From Proteles cristata cristata (lineage: Eukaryota; Chordata; Mammalia; Carnivora; Hyaenidae), in contig JAESUZ010003380.1 in NCBI GenBank assembly GCA_017311185.1, positions 1 through 64,000 of the forward strand: 64,000 nt of DNA. Reading direction: 5' to 3'. Under the pieces are notes generated by a model that saw nothing but the letters and a program-made list of their open reading frames with translations, had not been told where the DNA came from and did no database searches. The position numbers and the translations under genes are program-made. This document shows, piece by piece, positions 1 to 12,034 of this stretch (its first letter is position 1; every line of letters starts with the position of its first letter).

Positions 1-2041
1 AATTCTGTGTCAGGGTTTTTTTAAGTGCCTTAATGCAGGTAGCCCCTCACTTTTATTCTCTCTTGAATTCACTCCAATCAGCCATAACCCCCCCAAAACA
101 CACAATCCACTGGAACTGTTCTTAACAAAGTGAATAATATTAGCTAGAATGAGCATGTAACTTATTGGCCAAAATGGGAGTTTTCAGAGTGTACAAAGAT
201 GTCAGTAGTAATTCCACTGTGATAAGTGCTATATATCAGGACTTTCCAGGGACCCCACCCTATTGACATTTCACCAGTTAATTCTCAACCCCAATGTTAC
301 TTGAACTAATGAGCAATACTTAATCCTGTTAAGTAACGTCCTGTCCCTGAAACACTTTCTTCTCCTGGTTTCTGGAATACCACACCTTTCTCTTTCCTTT
401 CCCCCTTCTGGTCATCCTTGTTATCCGCTTTCCTGGATCCTTCTTATTTTTAAGTATCAGGGATCTCTTGATCTCTTATCTGATCTTATCGAGGACAACG
501 GATTTAAATACTATAAATGTTGTTAACGGCATCCAAATTACTTATCCTCATCTCTAGTCTAAGAAACCTGGATTTACATATATGCAAGCCTCCTGAGCAT
601 CTCAAGATTAACATGTTCAACATAATACATGCCATTAACAAAAGGAAAAATAATCTTATGATCATCTCAAAAGGTCCAGAGAAAGTGTTTGACAAAATTC
701 AAGATTCATTCATAATTAACTCTCAACACAGTGGGTACAGAGGGGATATATCTCAACATAATAAAGACTGTGTATGACAAGCCCACAGTTAACATTATAC
801 TCAATGGTGAAAAGGTGAAAGGTCGGGAATAAGACCAGGATGGCCACTCTCCCCACTTCCATTCACCATTATATTATTGGAAGTCCTAGCCAGAGCAATT
901 AGACAAGTAAAAGCAATAAAACTCAATAAAATAAAAAGGAAAGAATAAAACTGTGACTATTTGCAAATGACAGACTACATATAGAAAACTCTAAAGACTC
1001 CACCAAAAACAGAACAAAACAAAAAACCCTTTTAGAACTAATAAATTCAGTAAAGTTATAGGATATAAAATCAATATATGGAAATCCATTGTGTTTCTAT
1101 ACCTTAATAACTGTAAGAAAGAAAAATCAAGAAACCAATCCCATTTAGAATCCCATCAAAAATAAAGTACCTAGGAGTAAATTTAACCAAGGAGGTAAAA
1201 GACCTGCACAATGAAAACTATGACATTGATGAAAGAAACTGAAGAGAACACAGATGGAAATATATTGCATGCTCATGGATTAGAAGAATTATTATTAAAA
1301 TGTCCATACTAACCAGAGCAATCTATAGATTCAACGTAACCCCTATTTAAATTTCAATGGCATTTTTCACAGTGCAGAACAATTCTAAATATTGTATAGA
1401 ACCACAAAAAAAAAAAACCTGATTAGCCAAATAAATCTTAGGAAGGAATAAAATTATAGGGATGATACTCCCTGATTTCACACTACATTACAAAGCTACA
1501 GTTATCAAAACAATATGGTATTGACATAAAACAGACATATAAATCAATGGAATAGACTACAGAACCCAGAAATAAACTCACATATACATGGACAATTAAT
1601 TTATGCCAAAGGAGTTAAGAATATACAATGGGGAAAAGACAGTCTTTTCAAAAAATGATGTTGAGAAAACTGAGTAGCCACATGCAAAAGAACCTGGACG
1701 ACTATCTTGCATCATACACAAAAGTATGAATCAAAAGTCTTTACTTTTTAAGAATTAAAAGTAAGACCTCAAATCATCAAACTCCTAGAAGAAAACAGAG
1801 CCCTGATGGTCTTGATGATTCTTTGTACATGACTGTAAAAGCAAAGGCAAACAAAGCAAACACAAATAAGTGGGACTACACCAAACTGAAAAGCTTCTGA
1901 ACAGCAAAGGAAATCTGAATGGGAGAAAATATTTGCCTATCATATATCCAATAAGGGGTTAATATCCAAAAATATAAAGAACTCCTACAATTCAATAGCA
2001 AACAATAAATAAACAGTAGATTTAAGAAAATTGACCCAAGA

Positions 2042-2249
2042 CGGGTGCCTGGGTGGTTCAGTCGGTTAAGTGCTTGACTTTGACTCAGGTCATGATCTCA
2101 CGGTTTGTGGGTTCGAGCCCCACATAGGGCTCTGTGCTGACAGCTAGCTCAGAGCCTGGAGCCCGTTTCAGATTCTGTGTCTTCCTTTCTCTCTGCCCCT
2201 CCCTTGCTCACACTCTGTCTCTTTCTAAAAATAAAAAAAAATAATTTAA
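2042..2249 (+). mobile_element. Felid tRNA-derived SINE (SINEC_Fc type)
   Basis: tRNA-like head with A-box and B-box, pyrimidine-rich middle and A-rich tail. TSD aaaattgacccaaga (2027-2041) / aaaattgatccaaga (2250-2264), one mismatch. Inserted into the LINE-1 at 608-3264. Confidence 0.95.
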
Positions 2250-2492
2250 AAAATTGATCCAAGATCTGAAAACATATCCTGCCAAAGAAAACATACAGAT
2301 AGCCAACAAGCACATGGGAAGATGCTCAATATCACTACTCATCAGGGAAATATAAATCAAAACAGTGAGCTATCAGCTCACATCTGTTACAATGGCTATT
2401 ATCAGAAACACACACAAAAAAGTACAAGGGTTGATGAGGATGTGGGAAAAGAAAACCCTTGGGCACTGTTGGTAGTGCTGTTGGTGGGAATG

Positions 2493-2697
2493 TCTTTTTT
2501 TTTTAAGCTTATTTATTTTGAGAGACACAGAGAGTGTAAGTGGGGGAGGGACAGAGAGAGAGGGTGACCAAGAATCCCAAGCAAGCTCTGCACTGCCAGC
2601 ACAGAGCCCAGTGTAGAGTTAAATCTCACGAATGGTAAGGACCTGAGCAGAAACCAAGAGTCTGACGCTTAATCAAATGAGCCACCCAGGCACTCCA
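2493..2697 (-). mobile_element. Felid tRNA-derived SINE, minus
   Basis: Poly-T at the left and gccacccaggcactcc at the right mark a reversed copy; head diverged. TSD gtgggaatg at 2484-2492 and 2698-2706. Second SINE inside the same LINE-1. Confidence 0.92.
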
Positions 2698-4170
2698 GTG
2701 GGAATGCTAATTAGTTGCAGCCACTACAGAAAACAGTACGGGGATTGCTCGAAATATTAAACATAGAACTACTATGTGATCAAGCAATCTCACTTTTGGG
2801 TATTCAGAAATATGGATGGACCTAGCGGGTATTATGCTAAGTGAAATAAGTCAAAGAAGACAAATACTGTATGATCTCACTTATATGTGGAATCTTAAAA
2901 AAGAACAACACCAGTTCACAGAGAACACAGTGGTGGTTACCAAAGGCAGGGGTGGGGAGGTGAGCAAAATGGGTGAAGGGGGTCAAAAGGTACAAACACC
3001 CATTTATAGAATAAACAAATCATGGGCATATAATGTACAGCATGATGATTATAGTTAATACTGTAGTGCATATGTCAAAGTTGCTAAGAAAGTAAATCTT
3101 AAAAGTTCTCATCACAGGAAAAATTCTGTTATTATGTATGGTGACAGATATTAACTATACATTTGCAATGTATATAAACAGCAAATCAAATCATTATGTT
3201 GCACATGTGAAACTAATATATGTCAATTCTACCTCAAATTAAAAAAAAATAAATAATAAATAATGATGAACATGTTTAAAAGTGAGCTCCTAACCTTACT
3301 TCCAAACCTGCCCTTCCTATAGATTATCCTATCTTGTTTAGAGGTAACTCCATTTTTCTAATTGCTTAAGTCTAAATCTTGCCGTAATTCTTGGTTCTCT
3401 GAATTCTTTTATAACTCATACCCACTATGTCATGTGGAACATGATCCTGATGCACTGGTGGCCCCAATTCTGCTACCCGGCATGGCAACCCAGAGATCAG
3501 GACACAGAAAGGCCTAGTGACCCAATTGTTATGTTCAAATCCTATCATTTATGAAATTATTTTAAACCATATACAGGAAGCAAGATGAAAGAAATGGGGG
3601 ACAGGGAATGCAGATAGGATAAGACCAAACGGTGAGAAGGACCACACTATTTAAATCTTGGCTTGTACAATTTTCATATGTTTTGATCTATCAGTTTTTC
3701 CTGATGATGGTGCAATGGACAGAATGAAAGGTGAGATTTGAAGGAGAGGTACAATAGATAGAAGGTGTCTAAGGCCACCACGTATACTCATTCTACTAGA
3801 GAGACATGTATACCTGACCATAGCTGTAGCTCATCAATTATTCACTGAAAGAGCCATGGGAGTTATTTGCATTTTTATGCAGAACACTTGAGAGATCATG
3901 AGACCATACCAACTATCATGAGTGGCAGGCCAATTTAGGAATGATGTAGCTGACAACCCAGAGGTGACATGGTCATACCTTATGATTTGGCCTTTTCATC
4001 TCTTTCTAGCCACTCTTGTGTATTCCATTATTTATTTCTTCTATTTTTACCATGTGTACTAGATTACGTTCCTATCTGTAATTAACACACATTTTGATCT
4101 ATGCCTATGACTCACAAGCTATTTGCTTTCTTATCAGCTATTTTTTTCATTCGTTACATTTTAGCATTTT

Positions 4171-4379
4171 AATTTTTTTAATGTTTATTCATTTTGAGAG
4201 AGAGAAAGAGTAGGAGCAGGGGAAGAACACAGAGAGAGAGAGACACACAAAATCTGAAATGGGCTCCAGGCTCTGACCTGTCAGGACAGAGTGTGAAGTG
4301 GGGCTCGAACTCATGAATTGTGAGATATGACCTGAGCCAAAGTCAGACACTTAACCAACTAAGCCACCCAAATGTACCC
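4171..4379 (-). mobile_element. Felid tRNA-derived SINE, minus
   Basis: Reversed copy with GA-rich block at 4194-4245 and head ending aagccacccaaatgtaccc. Diverged, so probably old; no convincing TSD. Confidence 0.9.
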
Positions 4380-4397
4380 ATTTTTTACTTTTATGCT

Positions 4398-4497
4398 TTT
4401 ATTTTAATAGCAGTTAAAACCAAGTGTTATACTAGTTTTAGGTATACAGTATGCTGATTCAACAATACCGTACCTCACCTGGAGCTCAACTCATCAA
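4398..4497 (-). mobile_element. LINE-1 3'-end fragment, minus
   Basis: The stretch from tattttaatagcagttaaaa through gtatgctgattcaacaatac to the cacctggagctcaactcatc block matches the reverse complement of the carnivore LINE-1 3' end (attcaacac… cacctggtgctcatc pattern). One of only three LINE-1 pieces in sense orientation to DMD. Confidence 0.6.
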
Positions 4498-4699
4498 CTA
4501 AATTTAACACAAGAATTTCATAAAGTACCAGTTTACTTACAATTATTGCTTAACACCTCTTAGAAGTTTTATCTATCCCCTTTGGTTTTTTTAATAACAC
4601 AATTAAATATTCCCTAAGAATACAGCAATAGGCAATATATAATCTATTAGCAAATCCTTAGGTTGTCCAAAACATTATCTAGAATTCAACTACTATGCA

Positions 4700-5595
4700 T
4701 CACGCTCACTGAAAGAACCATTATAAAAAACAATATGGAGGTTCCTCAAAAATAAAAAAAAAAATTTAAAAAAACCCAGAACTACCATAGGACCTAGCAA
4801 TCCCACTTCCGGATATATATCTAGATATATATCTCTGAAGAACATGAAACAGTATCTCAAAGAGACAGATATAGATACCATCTAAATGTCCATCCAGAGA
4901 TGAATGGAGAAAGAAAATGTGGTGTGTATATACCCAATGGAATATTATTCAGCCTTAACAAGAAATAAGATGCTGCCATCTGTGACAACATGGATGAACC
5001 TGAAGGACACCATATTAAGTGAAATCAGCCAGATACAGAAATATAAATATTGCATGACCTCATTATAGGAAAATCTAAAAGAAAATAAACAAGGACAAAA
5101 TGCCAAACCTACACAAGGAGAGAATGGTAACATCGTCAGAGGCTAAGAGAAAGAAGTCATGGGAAGTTATTGTTTAATGCATACTGACTTTCAATTTTGC
5201 CAAATGAAAAGAATTCTGGAAATATATGGTGATGGCTATGGCTGTACAATTTTATGATTGAACTTAATACCACTGAACATCACACTTAAAAATGGTGAAG
5301 AGTAAAAAAAAATGGTCAAGGGACGCCTGGGTGGCTTAGTCGGTTAAGCGTCCGACTTTCGCTTAGGTCATGATCTCGCGGTTCGCGGGTTCGAGCCCCG
5401 CGTCGGGCTCTGTGCTGACTGCTAGCTCAGAGCCTGGAGCCTGTTTCAGTCTGTGACTCCCTCTCTCTCTGACCCTCCCCTGCTCACGCTGTCTTTCTCT
5501 CTCTCTCCTAGAAATAAATAAAAAAACATTAAAAAAATGGTCAAAATAGCAAATTTTATGTTAAAATTTTTAATGGGGTGAAAAAAGAAAATAAT
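4700..5595 (+). mobile_element. Old LINE-1 3' end, split by a SINE
   Basis: LINE-1 3' sequence with the typical landmarks aacaatatggaggttcctca (4730), caatggaatattattcagcc (4936) and acaacatggatgaacctgaa (4985). The SINE at 5320-5530 splits off the final caaattttatgttaaaattt tail. No open ORF2 remains. Confidence 0.8.
5320..5530 (+). mobile_element. Young felid SINE subfamily copy
   Basis: Near-consensus copy with ggcttagtcggttaagcgtc and actttcgcttagg in the head, an intact B-box and a cctagaaataaata tail. TSD aaaaaaatggtcaa at 5306-5319 and 5531-5544 is perfect, which also indicates recent insertion. Confidence 0.96.
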
Positions 5596-5604
5596 GCAGA
5601 TCCA

Positions 5605-6262
5605 ACCCCCATCACATGTTGTCTGGATTACTGCAATAGCATTCTAAGTAGTCTCCTTGCTTCTATCCTTGCTTCCTTTAGTCTATTCACCACACAGCAA
5701 CCATGGTGAAATAATGTGAGTTTATGTCACTCCTTTCATAGCCTTCCACCTCAATGGTAATAAAAACCAAAGTCCTCGCCACTACTAACTGGGCCCTATG
5801 TGATCAGATCTACCATTACAGCTCAGACACTGTCTCCAGCACTGGGTCCCTCAACCATGTTTTTCCCTGAGTAAGTCCAAGTATCCCCCTAACTCAGCGC
5901 TTTTATACCATCTGTGTTTCCTCCACATATGTTTGTCTTCTCCCAGAGACCCACACCTCTTTCCAGTCTTTATACAAAATTTACTTTCTCTGACCACCCC
6001 AACTGCCATATACTGCATATTCTACTTTCCTGTTTTATTTTTTCTTTTTACCATTATCTATTGTAATTACTTGCTAAATTTTACTTAATACATATTACTT
6101 ATATATTATTTGAAATATTATGTTTTATTATTTGAAAAGATAATGTTTATCTTTTTCCTATTTTGACTCTCCCATAAGGCTATGCTATTCCATTAGGGCA
6201 GGAATTATTTTATAAGTTTGTTTACTAATGAATTACTTGGTCATATAATAATACCTGGCACA
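5605..6262 (+). mobile_element. L2 LINE 3' part
   Basis: Diverged L2: ggattactgcaatagcattc (5627), cacacagcaaccatggtgaa (5691), the ccaaagtcct… gggcccta… tgatc block (5766-5805) and the 3' ttagggcagg… acctggcacat end (6193-6262). A LINE-1 inserted at 6263 splits off its last bases (about 6766-6790). Confidence 0.8.
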
Positions 6263-6322
6263 TATGGAAAGAGCCCAAACATCCATCGATGGATGAATGG
6301 ATAAAGATGTATACATGTGCGT

Positions 6323-6356
<34 letters not shown>

Positions 6357-6765
6357 GAGTATTATTCAGCAATCGAAAAGAATAAAGTTGTGCCATTTGC
6401 AACATGGATGGAACAAGAGTGTACTATGCTAAGCAAATAAGTCAGTCAGACAAAGACAAATATACAGTTTCATGGAATGTAAAAAAAAAAACAGATGAAT
6501 ATAAGGGAAAGGAAGGAAAAATAATATAATAACAGAGAGGGAGACAAACCATAAGAGACTCTTAAATACAGAGAACAAACTGAGGGTTGCTGAAGGGGTG
6601 GGGGGATGGGCTAAATGGGTGATGGACACTGAGAAGCGCACTTGTTGGGATGAGCACTGGGTGTTGTATATAAGTGATGAATCACTGGGTTCTACTCCTG
6701 AAACTAATACTACACTGTATGCTAACTAACGTGAGTTTAAAGAAATAAAATTTTAAAAATAAGTG
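6263..6765 (+). mobile_element. Carnivore LINE-1 3' end
   Basis: Contains tattattcagcaatcgaaaa, gcaacatggatggaacaaga, the G-rich block at 6590-6615 and the final gatgaatcactgggttctac… cctgaaactaatactac segment, ending in an A-rich tail. Inserted in the 3' end of the L2 copy. 5'-truncated, no ORF. Confidence 0.88.
6326..6354 (+). repeat. (CA)14-15 microsatellite
   Basis: Uninterrupted CA tract inside the LINE-1 3' region, at the point where other LINE-1 copies here (44946-44987) also carry CA repeats. Confidence 0.98.
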
Positions 6766-6867
6766 TTAAATTATTACATAAATGAATACCACATGTGTAA
6801 GTAATTCCTATATACATATACATATAGCAGTAGAGAACATTCAGTATTGTATGAAGAACATTAGCTT

Positions 6868-6935
6868 GCAGTTAGATAAATCTGAATATGAATTCAGGCT
6901 CTGCCACTTATTGGTTAGGTCATGAAATCTGGATC
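6868..6935 (+). mobile_element. MIR core fragment
   Basis: gaattcaggctctgccacttattggttaggtcatg matches the MIR core (…cagctctgccacttactagctgtgtgacc). Short and old. Confidence 0.6.
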
Positions 6936-7534
6936 AAAGTACCCAATTGTAAAGAGACAAAAGTCACTCTAGGCTCAGAGAACCCAGAAAGCTAAGATGG
7001 GAAACTTCTTGGCACTGATGGAGGACAGCAAGTGGTTTAATTTGATTGGAGTAAAGAAAACATGAAAGAGGCTACTGTGAAATAAGCATGATAATATACA
7101 TAGATAATACATTATGGAGTTCCTTGGTGAAATTTAAGAGAATAGACTTGTTATAAAGGCAAAAGGAAGTGAAGAAAGTTTTGTGAGTTATAATACTAAA
7201 GTTGCTAATATGGATATTTAATCAGATTTAGTGGGAACTAAAAGATAGTGATACTGATCGCAAAGATATTTCTGTAATCTACAAGCCATGTATTGAGGGT
7301 CTGAATCAGAGGACATAACATTGGGGACATAACTTGATGGAGCAATGTTGTAAAGAATGAAGTGACTCTGCATGTCTCCTTAATGAATATCAGATCAATA
7401 TAGGGACCAAAGAGTATGTCACATATTTAAGTCTCAATCACTGCTGAGTGACATGCTCATCTACATAACAAAAAAGGGTAAGAAACAGGTTTGTGAGCAA
7501 TGAAACAAAATTCACTTCAGAAGATGTTAAGTTA

Positions 7535-7774
7535 GGGGCGCCTGGGTGGCTTAGTCGGTTAAGCGTCCGACTTTCGCTTAGGTCATGATCTTGCGGTTCG
7601 TGGGTTCGAGCCCCGCGTGGGGCTCTGTGCTGACTGCCAGCTCAGAGCCTGGAGCCTATTTCAGATGTCGTCTGTGTCTCCCTCTCTCTCTGACCCACCC
7701 CTGCTCACGCCTGTCTCTCTCTCTCCTCCTAGAAATAAATAAAACATTTAAAAAATTAAAAAAAAAAAAAAACC
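7535..7774 (+). mobile_element. Young felid SINE subfamily copy
   Basis: Full-length near-consensus copy with intact B-box ggttcgagccc (7603-7613), cctagaaataaata tail and long A-run. TSD agaagatgttaagtt (7519-7533) / agaacatgttaagtt (7775-7789), one mismatch. Confidence 0.96.
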
Positions 7775-9416
7775 AGAACATGTTAAGTTTAAGAAATCAG
7801 TGCCCATCAAGGTACAAATATATTCCAAAGAATTGAAAATGAGTTGGAAATGTGGTTGTAACAAAATATATTGGAAGTGGGTGAAAACATAGATAACAGT
7901 GGTCATCTGCATATAGCTTGAAGCCAGGAGATTAAATCATATTGATAAGAGAGAGAGTGTAGTAAGTGGATCAAGGGATCTTCCATAAGGCTGTTATACA
8001 AAGGGAGTTAGAAGGGGAGAAATAGCCTGATAATGAAAGAGATAGGGAAGAGAGATGGAGAAGAACCTGCTGAGTCTAGAGGCTATAAGAAGTTATTTCA
8101 ATTATGGTGGAAAGCCTGAAAGCTGAAAAGATGACATTTGATTTGGTGATGAAGTGTAATTGTTTGTTGAGTAAATAAATGAATAAAGCATAGGCTATTC
8201 TACAGAAGGTAATAAGTGAAAGAAAGTGTCACATAACAACACATGAGCAAGGTAAAGTGGAGTGATGTGTTTGGGAAGAGGTGATATGCACACAGGTCTA
8301 AGGGCCTAGAGGAGTTTAAAACAGGGTTAGGTGCCAAGAGAGAGAAAGAAATTAAAGGTGAAAAAGATAGAGTGTTTTTGATATAAAATTAGGAGTAGAA
8401 TGAGAGGCATGATCAAAGTCATAAAAATAGGAATTAGATATAACCATTAAAAAAAATGTCCCCCATCCGAGGATGGATGGCAGTAAAGTGATACAATGAG
8501 GGAAACCTGGGAATTCACACCAGATAGTATTTCTTCTTGGGAAATTATGAGAAAAACTCACTTCTAGGTAGGGATCCTGATATAAGTCAGATTGCTTGAC
8601 CCAACAGGTTTGCAAACTACAAAGGGTATAAATCAGGTTTTTCAAATTTAGGACAGATGGGGATAATTGATGTTTCTAATATGTTGGGAACTTTGAAGAT
8701 AATTCATAAATTTTGTGTTTTCCAGGCGGGACAGTCACCTACATAGCTCGCTCTACTATTATGGAAAACTTCACCCCCTTCTTTGTAAACTACCAAGTAA
8801 ACCACTTGAATCAAACTCCCTAATGGAGACCAGTCTGGGCTGTCTTGAGTTCATTTGAAGTGGATAAGATACAACCTGTAGGGGACTATATAGGCTCACC
8901 CCCTCAGAGAAACCCTTCAGAAAAAAATGTTTCTTAGTACGTACTCAAGAGATAAACTACGTATAACATCATCTTCTGATGTGCCTCCTATAGAAACAGG
9001 CAGAACATATCATTCCTCGCCAATTGTGAATCATGCTTCTTCTTTTCTAAAGGATAGCATTAGCTTTATTTCAATGGCCTAGGCTAAATAAAAGAGGTAA
9101 ATGAATGTGTCAGATATTTTTATGACACATGTATATTGTACTATCTATACAAAGGTAGAATGAACAAACAGAATCTAGCAAAATTAGGTCCGCTTACAAT
9201 TACTTCATTAAGGAGTCATACCTGAGCAAGGCCTTAATGAGGGGGTAATGAGGTAAAAATATGCTGTCAGAAGAGGCACTGGAAGAAACCTTCTGGAAAA
9301 GGCAGCTCAATAAAATGATAATGAGGAGGGAAAAAAAAAAAACTTATCTCTATGTCATGGCTCATGCTCCTTTATTTTAGGAGCCACTCCTGTTTTTGAC
9401 TTCTTGGAAGCTTCAA

Positions 9417-9500
9417 TGGGAGGGTGGAGAAGGAGAGTCTAGAGAGTGAGGCAGTCAGGAGGATGGGAGGGAGGAGGAGGAGGAAGATAAAGAAAAGGGC
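9417..9500 (+). repeat. Purine-rich GGA tract
   Basis: About 80 bases almost entirely A and G with (GGA) units clustered at 9458-9484. The DMD transcript reads it as a pyrimidine-rich tract. Confidence 0.85.
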
Positions 9501-9529
9501 AGATACACTGAAACTTGAAATGAGGTAAA

Positions 9530-9700
9530 AATAGTATCTCCTATCTCTAAGAGATGTTGTAAGGATTTCATTAGTTCGTATAATGTGCATACTTGGCATA
9601 TGGCAACCCTCAGTAATGTGTGGCAGAACTATTTTTATTTACTGATAATGAGAAAGCTGATTAAGTTATTGTTCCAGATTATACAACTAACCTTTGTAAA
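9530..9700 (+). mobile_element. MIR fragment
   Basis: gttgtaaggatttcattagttcgtataatgtgcatacttggcat follows the MIR 3' half order (ttgtgaggattaaatgag… tgcctggcacat). Diverged. Confidence 0.5.
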
Positions 9701-10803
9701 TACACGGATGGTAATTTAACTGGAGATGAGGCTGAGTCACACAAATGTTCTCACCCAGTCTCCTTTGTTCAGCTTTGCCAGGAACCGAGCCAAGGATAAA
9801 GGGCATAACTACGCCCTGAAATGTGCTTCCCCAGTTAAGAATTTTAGCCTTACTCATAAATTAACTGTGCAAAACAATCACCAATTAAATGCAACCACTA
9901 TTTTAAATAATCAATAAGCCTCTAAAAATGTACTTTTTCACCATACAGATTCAGCTCCATGATTTCTCAATTCTCATTCATAAGCTACATTAATCCCTAT
10001 TCTTAATTCCCATTCAAAACTACATTTTTGTAAAAGTCACTTCCTTAGGAACTTTTCGAATTTCTCTAAAAACTAGAGTTTTTCCTCTAAAGGGAAATTC
10101 TAGCAAATCTCACAAGTCTAGCACGTGTCATTTCCATGCTCTAACATATAATAGGCTGTAATTTCTTGTATTTCTAGGTTTCCTACAACAGTGTAATAAT
10201 GGAAGACTCCACTGAGCGGATTCCTTATGTAGAAAGTATTAAGTGGTGCATAGAATCTGACCTGGTTTGCGTGTGACTGACTTTCTTGTACAGATAGTAC
10301 AGAGCATGCTATATACATGTTCAAATTAGTAAATTAAAATGTATCATATGAAGAAGCTTGTAGTTATATTCTTCTTAAATAGAAAACACTTTTTTCCAGA
10401 ATGAAAATATAGTAAGAACAGCTATATAGAGTATCCATTTCCTTTCGGAATCTGATATCTAGAAAAGTCTCCCCAATAGTATGACTAGTAAATTTCATCC
10501 ATTTTTCCATTCTTTTAAAAACTGTGTATATAAACCTTTGATGGTATTTGTCTTTTTGTGTAACCACTGGTAGCCTTTATAAAAGAGAACCTTACATGAG
10601 GAAAGCACACACCGCTATTCTAAGAATGCCCATGCATGAAGAATCAACACGTGTACACCTAGAGAAGTTTCAATAACCAAAGAGCATCACGTGAGAACAT
10701 CTAATACAACTGGGAACAATGAAATTCAAACAAAAGCCGTGTTAGCTTATCTTGGATGAGGAAATTCTTTGGTTTGTAGAAGAGAGAGTAAATGTTGACA
10801 GAC

Positions 10804-10935
10804 CTGTGAAGGAAGTGGGCTCCTTGTGGGGTCAGAGGTGGTGACATAAGCAGCCTGTGTGTAGGCATAGCTCTTGAACCGAGGCTTAGGAGAAGAAGGA
10901 GCTCGTTCATAGCCCTGTGCTAGACTGACTGTGAT
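10804..10935 (-). CDS. DMD: Dystrophin exon 9 (hinge 1)
   Basis: The exon encodes 44 residues in phase 0-0, starting ITVSLAQGYE and ending DPTRSPLPSQ. It belongs to hinge 1, the proline/serine-rich linker between the actin-binding domain and the first spectrin-like repeat. Acceptor AG lies at 10936-10937 after a long pyrimidine tract; donor GT is at 10802-10803 (CAG|GTCTGT), with a non-consensus pyrimidine at +3. It is 132 bases here; the human exon, as I recall, is 129 and reads ERTSSPK where this has ERAPSSPK, so one codon differs in length. Being a multiple of three, the exon can be skipped without frame loss; skipping of exon 9 is known for human DMD transcripts. Intron 8 separates it from exon 8. 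Confidence 0.97.
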
Positions 10936-10985
10936 CTGCAGAGTAGGGTTAGGGGGAGGGAACAGAGGGGAGGGGGAGACATCGT
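10936..10985 (-). promoter_or_regulatory. DMD: Exon 9 3' splice site with long polypyrimidine tract
   Basis: Sense-strand sequence before the acceptor is nearly all C and T for about 40 bases, ending ctactctgcag. The plus strand therefore carries five G-runs at 10946-10948, 10952-10956, 10958-10960, 10967-10970 and 10972-10976. This is a strong U2AF-type tract, in contrast with the weak donor of the same exon. Confidence 0.8.
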
Positions 10986-11997
10986 AAGTAAATGGAAACG
11001 GTGAGGCGAAAAGTTTAATTTGAAATGCACACAGTTGTCTTGCAAACTGGTATACTCCAAGAATTCTGGTGCTCATTGGCATGGTAATCAGGGAAGGAAT
11101 GAGGGTGGGAGTAAACTTAAAGGATTCCAAGCTGACACAACTCCCGCACTAACAAGAAAACAGGCATCCAAAAGCAATTTTCTCTGAACTCCGAGTAAAC
11201 AAAACCAGAATTCATCAGGTCAACATCCTGGAAAGGACTGGAGATTTCATAAGGTAAATATAGAACTAACTTAGCAGGGTGAAAAAATTAGGCCTAAGAT
11301 TAGCTTTCCAACGCCTTCAGCAGAAATTTTGATAAAGGCTTTTTTGAAAAGACTTTCTCATCATCGCTTGTGTCAAGGAAAAGAAAACATCACAAAGAGC
11401 CACTGTTGAGGGTAAGAACAACCATGTAATAAAAAAATCCTACCAGATTCTGTACGATATAAAATTCTTTACCATACGCATTCCCCATTTAACTTCTCAA
11501 GTATTATAAACTACTTTTATCAAAACTGTTACCTTAAATAATCACAATTTGTTAACACATCAGCAGGTTGCCACTAAAAATAAGAAAGTATTATTAAAGA
11601 GAGTACTTGCCTTTGCTCTTGCTCTGGTTCTTTGATTTTTTACTCTGGTTGACTGAAAGCTTTATACATATATGAGTCCATCTTTTATTTTATTTTACAC
11701 AATGGACTTTCAATACATTGTTTTCCACATACTTATAATACAGTGGATATCCACAGCAGTGTATTTTAATAATGTACTTTGAAAATAATGTTATATCCAT
11801 TCTATCAGTTAAAATTTAGAAGGTTTACAGAGTTTATCTATCTGTCTACTCATAGATACCTGTGAGTACAGGGATAAAGAAATAGATGGACATACACACA
11901 TCCACACACATTATGCTATATAGATACATGTTTGTGTGTATATCCACAGATATAATAGATATGCAATGTTTGATGGCTAAAAATGCATATATGATAG

Positions 11998-12034
11998 AAA
12001 GTATCATTTCTATTATTTACTCTTTTGATACTTT
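11998..12034 (-). promoter_or_regulatory. DMD: Inverted repeat over the exon 8 splice donor
   Basis: Plus-strand aaagtatca (11998-12006) and tgatacttt (12026-12034) are perfect reverse complements separated by 19 bases. In the pre-mRNA the stem starts at intron position +3 and runs to +11, so the U1-binding part of the donor would be paired in the folded form. All bases but two of the stem pairs are A-U, so stability is modest. Confidence 0.6.

Larger units (their letters stand above)
608..3264 (+). mobile_element. LINE-1 fragment, ORF2 3' half and 3' end, interrupted by two SINEs
   Basis: An older LINE-1 copy in plus orientation, antisense to DMD. Recognisable blocks are the region around gatcatctcaaaaggtccag (660), the tract around tggtattgacataaaacaga (1515), the ORF2 C-terminal part near gatgctcaatatcactactc (2321), and the 3' end finishing in an A-rich tail at 3241-3264. 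Reading frames are broken by stops and by SINE insertions at 2042-2249 and 2493-2697, so it is dead. Confidence 0.85.
1..10803 (-). other. DMD: DMD intron 9, 5' part (incomplete)
   Basis: Everything left of the exon 9 donor is intron 9; exon 10 is not in the window, in keeping with the tens of kilobases of this intron in human. It holds the LINE-1, L2, MIR and SINE copies listed separately. Stretches 1-600, 3265-4170, 4498-4700, 6940-7518, 7790-9400 and 9700-10803 show no gene and no repeat that I can name with confidence. Confidence 0.9.

Noticed and set aside
7535..7620. tRNA-like sequence with A- and B-box
   Set aside because: Head of a SINE, not a tRNA gene: no complete cloverleaf, and it recurs 33 times in the window.
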